Shown here: positions 8,652 to 17,448 of the stretch, one piece after another
Numbering within the stretch: the first letter of the stretch is position 1
Layout of the letters: every line of letters begins with the position of its first letter
NCBI RefSeq assembly: GCF_015223065.1
Contig: NZ_JADFBY010000001.1
Coordinates: 62,001 to 126,000 of the forward strand
Length of the DNA stretch: 64,000 nucleotides
Direction of reading: 5' to 3'
Source: Mucilaginibacter sp. JRF
Lineage (GTDB): Bacteria; Bacteroidota; Bacteroidia; Sphingobacteriales; Sphingobacteriaceae
Notes under the pieces: generated by a model
Told to the model about the DNA's origin: nothing
The model's database searches: none
The model's input: only the letters and a program-made list of their open reading frames with translations
Position numbers and translations under genes: made by a program

Positions 8652-10301
8652 GTTGTGCCTGGTTTATGTATATAACCAATATCCGCATTTTATGTGTTTT
8701 TATAAAAAGTGATCGGTGGTGTTGGTCGTCATTATCCTGGCGTGTTTCGTCATCCTCATAATTTGACTACCCTGTCGCGCGGTGGTATCTGCGCATCATA
8801 TTCTTCCATATTTAAGGTCATTTAAAATCATCCCGATGGAGGAGGAGCGGAGTAGTATTGCGTCAGATTCATCAGCGGCTTTTTTGGAAAAATCACTCTT
8901 GTTTTGCATCGAAAATCCCGCGCGAATTCTTGTCAAAATCTTCGTGCCTGTATACAAACAGCAGTACTGAGCCAAATTATTTCAATTCCTGAAAATGGTG
9001 TTCATTACACTATCAAAAAATAGCTCTCAAATAATTGTATTCGTAATTTTTGTTTAAATAGAGTAGCTTAAATATCTGATAAATAATTTATTAAGTATAC
9101 ATATATAAATCTATAATTATTAATGCTAATTTATTTAGTATTTGACAATATAGGATTATTGATATTTGTTGTATTGATTGTTTATGTAAATATCATAAGT
9201 ATCTGATTTTAATACTTATACTTTATTTATTTTAAGTACGTATATCAAAATTAATATTTAGATGGAAATGTTTTTTGAAGCTTTTAATCAGCTTTTAGTT
9301 TGAGATTGATGTTACACTAACTGAATTTTTGAATTTTGGTGTGCGAGCGCGAAATGCATTTTAAGCATGCAGATTATGTCTAAAAATCAGAATGGCTCAG
9401 AGGGCTTAAAAATGGCCTTAAATTGAATGGTGTAAATCAGCCTATCCGATGTTTTTCAAGGTGCCGGATTTTCAAAAATAACACCCTCTAAATGGCAGGT
9501 CTGATTGTTAATTTTTATCGCCGGGAGAAGAATTATATCCGGCAAAAAATTATTGCGATGCTCTGATTTTCGACAGTGATTTTTATGACGAGCCGGCCAA
9601 TATTATATGCCGTTTTTTTATCCGGGCATAAGGTTGGTGGTGTTTTCAAAATTGATTGCTCGTCAATTTGGGTGGCGATAGTTGGATGTTTACATCAGGT
9701 TTGAATGAATGCTGGGCCAGATAGAGAGCCTTGTCTATCGCCAAAAATGAATGCTGATGCTATCACGAAAATTGAAAAAATGTATGGAAGTGAACTATCA
9801 AAAAATAGTAAAATCTGCGATGTGGACCTCCGTTTTTTCTTGGCTGATAAGAGCTGTTCTGTGACTTTTTTTGTAGGAATTGTGTGCGGTTTGAAATCCT
9901 GATGGATTGCTTAGTGTAATGAAATTGTATTTTTTTTATTATGGGTTTTTTGATTTAGATAAATGTTTCCCTTAAATGCTCAAAGGCTTTCAGAGAGTAT
10001 TTCGTGTTATCTCACGAAAGGTGTAATTAACCATAAAACGCGATAGTATTTGGGATCATTCAAAAGATCACCCAAATCAAACTACGTTCTACTCCAAAAA
10101 AACTGATTCATTCATGTTGCTATTGGGTCGATCAAATTGACAAAAATCGCCTCGGTTTTCTTTGATATTTTCATCAGTAATTTGATGTAAACAGGTGATC
10201 GATCCATCAATGTTTTGGCCTCATGTCACAGCGATTTTTATACAGATTACGTGCCTTTATCTACTTGGAAATTTTCCTCAGAAATTGATAAAGTAAGGGC
10301 A
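8652..10301. other. 1.65-kb AT-rich stretch without a convincing gene
   Basis: No reading frame here has recognisable protein character. The two longest small frames (8782-8970 and 9705-9902) have biased, unstructured sequences and no family resemblance. About 8990-9290 is very AT-rich. Internal features are a 9-bp inverted repeat TGGCGATAG (9673-9681) / CTATCGCCA (9735-9743) and a short hairpin TTTCGTG / CACGAAA at 10000-10019. It may be decayed genes, a regulatory RNA locus or the scar of an excised element. Compared with the tight packing around it, the gap stands out. Confidence 0.5.
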
Positions 10302-10308
10302 AAAAAAT

Positions 10309-10336
10309 AGCGTCAAAATATGATGATTTTGACGCT
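10309..10336 (-). terminator. Intrinsic terminator of lptG
   Basis: An 11-bp perfect stem AGCGTCAAAAT / ATTTTGACGCT with a 6-nt loop lies 36 nt beyond the lptG stop. It is followed leftward by a run of seven T. Confidence 0.85.
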
Positions 10337-10371
10337 GTTTTTTGAAGTATTTTGTTCTGTTTTTACGGCGA

Positions 10372-11478
10372 TTATTTGGGTGCTTTTAGCAATAAATAAT
10401 AGCCCAAAACACCGAATAAAGCATTTGGTATAAACACCGAAATTAGCGGCGGAACGCCGCCCTGGATAGCAAAAACGGTGGCGAATTTATCAACCACAAT
10501 GTAGGCGAAGCACAGAAAAATGCCTATCCCCAATGGCAAACCAATACCCCCGCGAACCTTGCGCGAGGATAGCGCCACGCCTATTAAAGTGAGCACGTAG
10601 GTGGACAGCGGGTATACAAATCGGCGATATTTTTCGTAGTAAATAGCGGGTAAAACTTCGGGCCTGCGCAGCTTTTCTTTGTCTATAGTAACGTTCAAAT
10701 CGTGCATCGGCATGGCCGTATATTCGTTGTCAATCTTAATAAAATCGGTAGGGTGCATATCAAGCACGGTGTCCTTTTGGGGGCCGCGTATCACCATGCT
10801 TTCCTTAAGGCCATCCACGTATCTAATGTCAGGACTCATGATGCTCCATTTGCGTTTCAGCGAGTCGTACACAATACGGTCTGATGTGAGTTTTTCGCGC
10901 AGTTTATCACCGTCGTACTTCTCCAAAATAAAGGTGTAACCGGTGTTAATGGTCTTATCAAAATTTTGCAGATACACGTAGGTATTCTTGTCTATCTGCA
11001 TGTGTACATCGCTACGGGTAGGGTCGCCGCTGCCGTTAAAACCGTTCTCATTCTCAAAGGTAATTTTGAGCTTGTTGGTATAAGGTATAAGGTAAACGTT
11101 GGCGTATAATGATACAATGAACACTATGGTAGCCGATATAAAATAGGGCCTTAAAAAGCGGTTAAAACTCGCGCGGCTGCTCAGTATCGGCACGATCTCG
11201 GTCTGGTTGGCCATCTTGGCGGTGAAGAAAATTACGGCCAAAAAGTTGATCAGCGGCGAGAGCATGTTCATGTAAAACGGAATAAAGCCGCCGTAATAAT
11301 CGGTAGCTATCTCGTACACCGAACTGCCCGATTGCAGGAAGTTATCAATGTGTTCAGATATATCAAACACTACCGTTATCACGATAAATATCATCAGCGT
11401 AAAAGTAAATGTACCTAAGTATTTACCGATGATATACCGGTCAATAACCGGCAAATATTTCCTGATGATTTTCTTCAC
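10372..11478 (-). CDS. lptG: LPS export permease LptG/LptF family (YjgP/YjgQ)
   Basis: Inner-membrane subunit of the Lpt ABC exporter that moves LPS to the outer membrane. The 368 residues show the family layout: N-terminal helices (YLGTFTFTLMIFIVITVVF, then FYMNMLSPLINFLAVIFF and a third near residue 105), a periplasmic beta-rich domain of about 150 residues, and three C-terminal helices ending YYLLLKAPK. The conserved TEIVPILSSRASFNRFLRP cytoplasmic segment is present. LptF and LptG are hard to separate; LptG is the likelier label. It starts 3 nt after tgt ends, so the two form one operon. Confidence 0.88.
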   Translation of the reverse strand: MKKIIRKYLPVIDRYIIGKYLGTFTFTLMIFIVITVVFDISEHIDNFLQSGSSVYEIATDYYGGFIPFYMNMLSPLINFLAVIFFTAKMANQTEIVPILSSRASFNRFLRPYFISATIVFIVSLYANVYLIPYTNKLKITFENENGFNGSGDPTRSDVHMQIDKNTYVYLQNFDKTINTGYTFILEKYDGDKLREKLTSDRIVYDSLKRKWSIMSPDIRYVDGLKESMVIRGPQKDTVLDMHPTDFIKIDNEYTAMPMHDLNVTIDKEKLRRPEVLPAIYYEKYRRFVYPLSTYVLTLIGVALSSRKVRGGIGLPLGIGIFLCFAYIVVDKFATVFAIQGGVPPLISVFIPNALFGVLGYYLLLKAPK

Positions 11479-11481
11479 AGT

Positions 11482-12612
11482 TTATAAACGTTGCCCCAGA
11501 GTTTTGACCATTTTATTCTTCCAATCATAAAAATCGCCTGCAATTATGCGTTCACGGGCCTGCTCAACCAGCCATAAATAAAAGTGCAGGTTGTGCAGCG
11601 TGGCTATCTGCGCGCCCAGCATTTCGCCCGAGTGGATGAGGTGCCTTAAGTAGGCCTTGCTGTAAGCCTTATCGGCATACAGATCGCTATCCGCCTCAAT
11701 GGGCGAAAAGTCGTTCTTCCACTTCTCGTTCTTAATGTTGATGATGCCGTTTTTTGTGAAAAGCATGCCATTGCGGGCATTACGCGTAGGCATTACACAA
11801 TCAAACATATCTATACCAAGGGCAATGTTTTCGAGTATGTTAACCGGTGTGCCTACACCCATTAAATAACGTGGTTTTTGCTCCGGTAATATGTCGCACA
11901 CAATTTCTGTCATGGCATACATTTCTTCGGCCGGTTCACCTACCGACAGGCCGCCTATAGCGTTGCCCTCACGCTCAAAAGAGGCGATAACTTCGGCCGA
12001 ACGTACCCGCAGATCCTTATATACCGAACCCTGCACAATAGGGAACAGCGTTTGGCTGTAACCATACTTAGGCTCAGTACTATCAAAACGATCACAGCAG
12101 CGTTTAAGCCAGCGGTGCGTCATCTCAATAGAGTGTTTGGCATATTTATAATCGCAAGGGTAGGGCGTGCATTCATCAAACGCCATAATAATATCGGCGC
12201 CAATGGTGCGCTGTATATCCATCACATTCTCGGGCGTAAACAGGTGTTTTGAGCCATCAATATGCGAGCGAAAGGTTACACCCTCCTCCTTTATTTTGCG
12301 TACCTCGGTAAGCGAGTACACCTGGTAGCCACCGCTATCAGTTAAAATAGGCTTTTCCCAACCATTAAATTTATGCAAACCGCCGGCTTGCTCAATGGTG
12401 TTAAGGCCCGGCCGCAGGTATAAATGGTAAGTATTACCTAATATAATCTGTGCTTTAATATCATCAACCAATTCGCGCTGATGTACGGCTTTTACAGTTC
12501 CCGCGGTGCCTACAGGCATAAAAATGGGGGTTTGTATAGTGCCGTGATCGGTAGTTATCTCGCCCGCCCGGGCTTTCGAAAACTTATCTTGTGCTGCTAA
12601 AGTAAATTTCAT
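11482..12612 (-). CDS. tgt: tRNA-guanine transglycosylase (queuine tRNA-ribosyltransferase)
   Basis: Exchanges guanine-34 in GUN-anticodon tRNAs for the queuosine precursor. The 376 residues carry the family core: IFMPVGTAGTVKAV, LGNTYHL, the nucleophile region LTDSGGYQVYSL, IIMAFDECTPYP, GGLSVGE and YLMGVGTP. In the C-terminal zinc site the usual Cys-x-Cys-x-x-Cys is replaced: the aligned segment reads DSDLYADKAYSKAYLRHL (about residues 305-322), with only the later His (LHNL) kept. The fold is otherwise complete, so the enzyme probably works without structural zinc. It is the first gene of the tgt-lptG operon. Confidence 0.93.
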   Translation of the reverse strand: MKFTLAAQDKFSKARAGEITTDHGTIQTPIFMPVGTAGTVKAVHQRELVDDIKAQIILGNTYHLYLRPGLNTIEQAGGLHKFNGWEKPILTDSGGYQVYSLTEVRKIKEEGVTFRSHIDGSKHLFTPENVMDIQRTIGADIIMAFDECTPYPCDYKYAKHSIEMTHRWLKRCCDRFDSTEPKYGYSQTLFPIVQGSVYKDLRVRSAEVIASFEREGNAIGGLSVGEPAEEMYAMTEIVCDILPEQKPRYLMGVGTPVNILENIALGIDMFDCVMPTRNARNGMLFTKNGIINIKNEKWKNDFSPIEADSDLYADKAYSKAYLRHLIHSGEMLGAQIATLHNLHFYLWLVEQARERIIAGDFYDWKNKMVKTLGQRL

Positions 12613-12725
12613 TATGAGAATGCAAAATTAACAAATAACTGTATACTAAATATTTGTTTATTTTTAGTGGGATATAGGCCTTATATCGGCTGATTTTAAC
12701 AACTTTGCAGTTATAATTTTTTCAG

Positions 12726-13844
12726 TTGGAAACATATTTACTCGACGCGCTGCTCCTGTTTTTTCAGATCTGCTTTATCAGTCAGCTTTATTATTTAGTT
12801 AATTATCACAGCAAACTTGCCGGTTATAAACCTTTGGAAGCCTTACCGCAGGTAAACATCCCGATTTCTGTTATCATTAGCGCACGTAACGAGTACGATA
12901 ATTTAAAGTATAACCTGCCGCTTATCCTCGAACAACAATACCCGGATTTTGAAGTAGTGGTAGTTAATGATTGCTCGGTTGATGAGTCGGATCTGCTACT
13001 GCTCGAGCTGCAAAACACTTATAAACACCTGCGTGTAGTTACCATAACCGAGCATGCCCGCTTTAAAACCGGCAAAAAATTCGCCCTTACTCTGGGTATA
13101 AAGGCCGCCAAAAACGAACATTTATTATTTACTGATGCCGATTGCACTTCATCGTCAGACAATTGGATAACCCGCATGGCCGCGAACTTTACTACCGGCG
13201 CGCAAATAGTTTTAGGCTACTCGCCCTACAATAAAACCGGTGGACTGATCAATACCTTTACCCGTTTTGAAACCGTGAAAACAGCCATCAGCTACCTATC
13301 GGCAGCTTTGCGCGGCGATGCTTATATGGGCATAGGGCGTAACCTGGCTTATACCAAAACCTTGTTTTTTAGTAACAAAGGCTTCGCGGCGCACATGCAC
13401 GTTTTGCCGGGCGATGATGATCTGTTTGTGAACCAGAACGCTACTGCCGATAATACCATCATCGAAATAAACCCAGAAACGTTTATGTATACCACCTCAA
13501 AAACTACATTTGGTGGCTGGTACAGGCAAAAAAAGCGACACATGGGCGTGGGTAAACTATACAAAAACAAACACCGCCGCATGTTAAGCTGGGATGCCAT
13601 GAGTGGATTTTTATTTTATATTGCTTTGGCATTGTGTTTGGTATTTAAAGTTGAGCCCGTTTTAGTGCTTAGTTTATACGTTTTAGGAATTTTAACGAAA
13701 ATTTTAATTTATAATAAAATCCTAAAAACCTTACGCGCGAAAGATTTGTTAATGTATTTACCAATCCTTGACCTCATTTATTACGTATATTTGAATGTGT
13801 TTGGCCTGATTGGGACCTTTATAAAAACTACCCAATGGAAGTGA
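12726..13844 (+). CDS. Family 2 glycosyltransferase with C-terminal membrane helices
   Basis: The 372-residue protein has an N-terminal hydrophobic segment (LLDALLLFFQICFISQLYYLV), then a GT-A fold: VIISARNEYDNL, FEVVVVNDCSVDES, the DxD-type motif TDADCTSS, a second acidic motif GDDDLFVNQ, and QxxRH-like QKKRHMGVGK. Two or three membrane helices follow (about residues 290-350). This is the layout of processive or lipid-linked GT2 enzymes, but the sugar and acceptor are not evident. The start is taken as TTG at 12726 because no upstream ATG is in frame. The last codons overlap the sigma-factor start by 10 nt. Confidence 0.85.
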   Translation: METYLLDALLLFFQICFISQLYYLVNYHSKLAGYKPLEALPQVNIPISVIISARNEYDNLKYNLPLILEQQYPDFEVVVVNDCSVDESDLLLLELQNTYKHLRVVTITEHARFKTGKKFALTLGIKAAKNEHLLFTDADCTSSSDNWITRMAANFTTGAQIVLGYSPYNKTGGLINTFTRFETVKTAISYLSAALRGDAYMGIGRNLAYTKTLFFSNKGFAAHMHVLPGDDDLFVNQNATADNTIIEINPETFMYTTSKTTFGGWYRQKKRHMGVGKLYKNKHRRMLSWDAMSGFLFYIALALCLVFKVEPVLVLSLYVLGILTKILIYNKILKTLRAKDLLMYLPILDLIYYVYLNVFGLIGTFIKTTQWK

Positions 13845-14440
13845 ATACCAACTTTACCGAAAACGCTAAGAACGATTTTCACCTGGTTGTAAAAGCAAGA
13901 CAGGGTGATCAAAAGGCGTATGCTGACCTTATGGTGCGCTATAAGGATTCCATTTATTTTATGATACTTAAGATGGTGAATAACAAGGAAGATGCCATGG
14001 ACCTCATGGTTGAAACCTTTGCCAAAGCCTTTGAAAAGCTGGAAAAATACCAACCCGACTATGCCTTTAGTACCTGGTTGTTTAGGGTAGCTACCAATAA
14101 TTGTATCGATTTTATCCGTAAAAAGAAGCTCAATACCATGTCGATACACGGCATGCTGGATGAGGAGGGCGAAGAAAAACCGCTGCAAATTAAGGCCGAT
14201 ACACTAAACCCGGAAGAATCATCCATAAAAAAACAGCAAACAACCGAGCTGAAACAATTGATTGAAGGCTTGCCTGTGCGTTATCGTAACCTGATTACGT
14301 TGCGGTATTTTGATGAACTATCGTACGAGGAGATAGCCCAAAACCTCGACCTGCCTTTGGGTACGGTTAAGGCACAGCTATTTAGGGCCCGCTACCTGCT
14401 GGGCAATATTATTAACCGTTATAACCGGGATGACATCTGA
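13835..14440 (+). CDS. ECF-type RNA polymerase sigma factor
   Basis: A 201-residue sigma-70 family protein. Region 2 includes QKAYADLMVRYKDSIYFMILKMV, the DAMDLMVETFAKAFEKLEKY segment and FSTWLFRVATNNCIDFIRK (promoter -10 recognition). Region 4 is the C-terminal helix-turn-helix LPVRYRNLITLRYFDELSYEEIAQNLDLPLGTVK. No anti-sigma factor is adjacent, unlike the usual FecI/FecR arrangement in this phylum. It overlaps the glycosyltransferase gene before it and rsmG after it, so all three are one transcript. It may serve a housekeeping role rather than nutrient sensing. Confidence 0.92.
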   Translation: MEVNTNFTENAKNDFHLVVKARQGDQKAYADLMVRYKDSIYFMILKMVNNKEDAMDLMVETFAKAFEKLEKYQPDYAFSTWLFRVATNNCIDFIRKKKLNTMSIHGMLDEEGEEKPLQIKADTLNPEESSIKKQQTTELKQLIEGLPVRYRNLITLRYFDELSYEEIAQNLDLPLGTVKAQLFRARYLLGNIINRYNRDDI

Positions 14441-15056
14441 AATTCTACTGAAATATTTTCCTGAAATTACCCCTGAGCAGTTACAACAATTTGAACAACT
14501 GCCCGATCTGTATACACATTGGAATAACCAGATCAACGTAATATCCCGAAAGGATATTGATCAGTTGTATGAGCGCCACGTGCTGCACTCGTTAGGTATA
14601 GCCAAGGTAATGACCTTTAAACCCGGCGAAAAGGTGCTTGATGTAGGTACCGGCGGCGGCTTTCCGGGTGTGCCGCTGGCTATTATGTTTCCGCAAACGC
14701 AGTTTCATTTGGTTGATTCTATCGGCAAAAAAATTAAGGTAGTAACCGAGGTTGCCAGCGCTTTAGGTCTGCAAAATTTACAGGCTACCCATGCCCGTGC
14801 CGAGCAGATCAATGATAAGTTTGACTTTGTGGTATCGCGCGCGGTAACGCGGTTAAAGGAGTTTTACCCTTGGGTTAAGGATAAATTTAATAAGCAATCA
14901 GCCAATGTATTACCTAACGGCATACTCTACTTAAAGGGGGGCGACCTAAACGAAGAAATTGCCGAGTCGGGCTTAGCCGTTCAGCAATTCTATCTCAAAA
15001 ACTACTTTGATGAGGAGTTTTTTGAAACTAAGCAGGTGATATATGTTAAGGTTTAG
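14430..15056 (+). CDS. rsmG: 16S rRNA (guanine-527-N7)-methyltransferase
   Basis: Methylates G527 in the 530 loop of 16S rRNA using SAM. The 208 residues include the conserved N-terminal WNNQINVISRKD segment, the RHVLHSLGIA motif, SAM motif I LDVGTGGGFPGVPLAI (about residues 70-85), FHLVDSIGKKI and FDFVVSRAV. The start overlaps the sigma-factor gene by 11 nt. It ends 3 nt from the convergent M56 gene. Confidence 0.95.
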   Translation: MTSEILLKYFPEITPEQLQQFEQLPDLYTHWNNQINVISRKDIDQLYERHVLHSLGIAKVMTFKPGEKVLDVGTGGGFPGVPLAIMFPQTQFHLVDSIGKKIKVVTEVASALGLQNLQATHARAEQINDKFDFVVSRAVTRLKEFYPWVKDKFNKQSANVLPNGILYLKGGDLNEEIAESGLAVQQFYLKNYFDEEFFETKQVIYVKV

Positions 15057-15059
15057 TTT

Positions 15060-16940
15060 TTAGAGAAAACCTACAATAACAACTTCGTCAAGCATATAAC
15101 TTACTTTACCGGCTGCATTGTTGTTTTTTGGAGCTTCTTTTTGCGAATTTTTGTTTTCATTTTTATTTGTTGATACGGCATCTACGGATAATACCTTACC
15201 ATCTTTTTCCTCTAAGCGAAAAGATATAGGAATTGTATAATTAGCATGGTCGCTTTTAACAACATGAAGCTTGCCTTTGTAGAATTTGATAGCCCTTGCA
15301 ACTTCGTTTTCAAGAGTTTTGCTTGGTGCCCTTAATATTTTCACGTCTTTTATCGTATTATCATCATTCAAATCTAATTCAGCAAATACCCTTCCGGTAA
15401 CTTTATTATCGCGATCAGCAGCTGGATAGCGAACATTACGACTAAGGTGCATGTTAAATGCTTTTATGTCAGGATTATCTGTTTTAGGCATTTTAATCTG
15501 CTCAATTTTGGGCTCTGGTACTTTAGCAGATAGTTTTTGCGTATTTTGTTTTTTAGCATTAGCAGGTTCAGATTGCTCTTTGAGTTTTTGTTCCTGCTTG
15601 GCATCTAAACCTAAAACGGTAACGGTGCCTATAAAGTTGGCGTTTTTAGTTATTGATGGCTCCGGAAAACGCACATAGTTTTTAGCAAGGGTAACAAAAT
15701 TTACCCCAACTATATAAGTGCCGGGTTTAACATTCAACTTACCCGAAAATGTATTAAAAGCACTTACGGCAGCGTTACCCAAAACATTTTTTGCCGGTGC
15801 TAACAATCTCACATCACCCACCTCGCCGGTTTTATCTACATCAAAACTTACATGTAAACCTGCAAATTTAGTATTGTTAATTTCTGATGAAGGGAACTTA
15901 ATGTGATTGCTTAGGTAGGTGGTTAAGGTAGTAAAGTCGTTTTTCACCACATCCGGCGCCGGTAACTTAAAGCCGGTATCGGGTTGGCTAACTTTGGCTT
16001 GAGGGGCCGGAAGCTCGAATGCTGTACTGCTCTCTTTTGCCAACAGATCGAACGTTTTGTAACTTTTACTAAATGCTAATGTGGATAGGCATAACATACC
16101 GGTTGTAAGCGGCATGATCATCAGGTACTTCAGCCTTGCTGCGTTACCTGAACGTGGTTTGTTTAACATAACTATACGGTTTTTTAATAGATTATAGTTG
16201 AAAAACGAGTTGGTAGCCGCCGGGCCCTGCAAGCCATAGGCATTGCTCAGCAAAAAGGATGAATAGGTTAGGCTATCGGTTTCGGTAGCGGCGGTATGCT
16301 CGTCGGCAATGTATTCGTGCACGGTTTTAAGGCTGTTTTGCAACATATAAACCAGCGGATTAAACCAGTTAACTATCTTCAGCAGCTCCACAAAAACAAT
16401 ATCAGCCGAATGTTTTTGCCTGATGTGCACCATCTCGTGCGTAATAATGGTATCTCTTTCGGCCAGGTTTTTACCGATAAACAGGTAGTTGAAGAACGAA
16501 AAACCCGTGTTTTGCTCATCAAGCTCTATGAGTTTATACTGATCAATATCCGTTTTTAAACTTTTGCCGATAAGCCTGTAAAGCTTTGTAAGTTTAATAG
16601 TAAACAGTATGATAGTTAGGGTAATACCAAGTGCATACATCATCAACACCGCATCGGCCCAATCAATATCTATAGCGGGGGAGGGCATGTTTATCTTGGT
16701 GATAGCGTTGGCTGAGTCAGGGTTTTGGTTGGGTACTATGGTGATCACCTGTGTAATGGCCTCAATCGGTTTTAGCCAGCCTATCTGTACAACCGGCAAC
16801 ACAAAAGCAAGTACACTGGTGATAATCAGGTACCAGCGGTTGGCGGTGTAAAAGGTTTCGTTACGTAGTATAAGCAGGTAAACCGCGTAAAATATAGCCA
16901 GGTACAAGTTGGCTTCTAACAGGTAATACAGCCAGTTCAT
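15060..16940 (-). CDS. M56 (BlaR1-type) metallopeptidase with two TonB-C-like domains
   Basis: A 626-residue membrane protease and sensor. Three N-terminal helices (about residues 3-24, 36-56, 95-117) are followed by the zinc motif HEMVHIRQKHSAD in the cytoplasmic M56 domain and a fourth helix near 268-290. Instead of a BlaR1 penicillin-binding sensor, the periplasmic part has two TonB-C-like repeats (around residues 330-420 and 490-590), joined by a Gln/Lys/Glu-rich linker. The last residues read YMLDEVVIVGFL, resembling the LDEVVVVGYG segment of SusC-type receptors. It overlaps the BlaI gene by 4 nt (ATGA), so protease and repressor are co-translated. The inducing signal is unknown. Confidence 0.88.
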   Translation of the reverse strand: MNWLYYLLEANLYLAIFYAVYLLILRNETFYTANRWYLIITSVLAFVLPVVQIGWLKPIEAITQVITIVPNQNPDSANAITKINMPSPAIDIDWADAVLMMYALGITLTIILFTIKLTKLYRLIGKSLKTDIDQYKLIELDEQNTGFSFFNYLFIGKNLAERDTIITHEMVHIRQKHSADIVFVELLKIVNWFNPLVYMLQNSLKTVHEYIADEHTAATETDSLTYSSFLLSNAYGLQGPAATNSFFNYNLLKNRIVMLNKPRSGNAARLKYLMIMPLTTGMLCLSTLAFSKSYKTFDLLAKESSTAFELPAPQAKVSQPDTGFKLPAPDVVKNDFTTLTTYLSNHIKFPSSEINNTKFAGLHVSFDVDKTGEVGDVRLLAPAKNVLGNAAVSAFNTFSGKLNVKPGTYIVGVNFVTLAKNYVRFPEPSITKNANFIGTVTVLGLDAKQEQKLKEQSEPANAKKQNTQKLSAKVPEPKIEQIKMPKTDNPDIKAFNMHLSRNVRYPAADRDNKVTGRVFAELDLNDDNTIKDVKILRAPSKTLENEVARAIKFYKGKLHVVKSDHANYTIPISFRLEEKDGKVLSVDAVSTNKNENKNSQKEAPKNNNAAGKVSYMLDEVVIVGFL

Positions 16941-17308
16941 TTTTTTTGTTGTTTAAGTTTTTCAATAAGTTCGGCCAGTTCATCTAACTCCTTTACACCC
17001 AGTTTTTTTTCATCGGCGATGAATGATACCAGGCTTTTGTAGGAGTTATCAAAATAGTTGTTCATTATTTTATTGAGGCTGAATTTTTTATACTCATCCT
17101 CACTCATCAGCGGAAAGTACACATGCGAGTTTCCATACGCCTTATGGTCAACAAGTCCTTTGCCCTCCAGCACACGCACCACGGTTGATACAGTGTTGTA
17201 AGCAGGCTTAGGCTCGGGCATGCGCTCAATAATATCCTTTACAATACCCTCATTTAATTGCCACAGTATCTGCATTATCTGTTCTTCGGCCTTGGTTAAT
17301 TCTTTCAT
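16937..17308 (-). CDS. BlaI/MecI/CopY-family transcriptional repressor
   Basis: A winged-helix repressor. The in-frame frame extends to 17347, but the ATG at 17308 (MKELTKAEEQIMQILWQL) begins exactly where BlaI proteins do, giving 123 residues. Family features are the start KAEEQIMQILW, PAYNTVSTVVRVLEGKGLVDHK (recognition helix and wing) and a C-terminal dimerisation helix bundle ending in a Lys/Gln-rich tail. In the BlaR1/BlaI system the M56 protease triggers cleavage of the repressor, and the overlapping M56 gene fits that. Three palindromic ACTA-N6-TAGT sites lie upstream of the start. Confidence 0.92.
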   Translation of the reverse strand: MKELTKAEEQIMQILWQLNEGIVKDIIERMPEPKPAYNTVSTVVRVLEGKGLVDHKAYGNSHVYFPLMSEDEYKKFSLNKIMNNYFDNSYKSLVSFIADEKKLGVKELDELAELIEKLKQQKK

Positions 17309-17320
17309 CTTTAAAAGTAA

Positions 17321-17381
17321 ACTACATTTATAGTTACAAACATACAACTATAAAAATAGTTTGCAAACTATTTTTATAGTT
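17321..17381. promoter_or_regulatory. Triple BlaI-type operator
   Basis: Three copies of ACTA-N6-TAGT occur at 17321-17334, 17347-17360 and 17367-17380. The second and third also lie in a perfect 36-bp palindrome (17346-17381, centre TTTGCAAA). The half-sites match the known staphylococcal mec operator, which also contains ACTA-N6-TAGT. The sites sit 13-73 nt upstream of the BlaI ATG and about 70-130 nt before dprA on the other side, so both genes might be controlled. Confidence 0.75.
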
Positions 17382-17448
17382 TTTTTATAAATGCTAAAAT
17401 TATTAGGAGGATGGCGGTCAAATAATTATTTTCGGGCACTTAATAACC

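Noticed and set aside
8782-9902. Small frames at 8782-8970 and 9705-9902 as genes
   Set aside because: Their translations lack domain resemblance, plausible start context and codon pattern. They occur at the frequency expected by chance.
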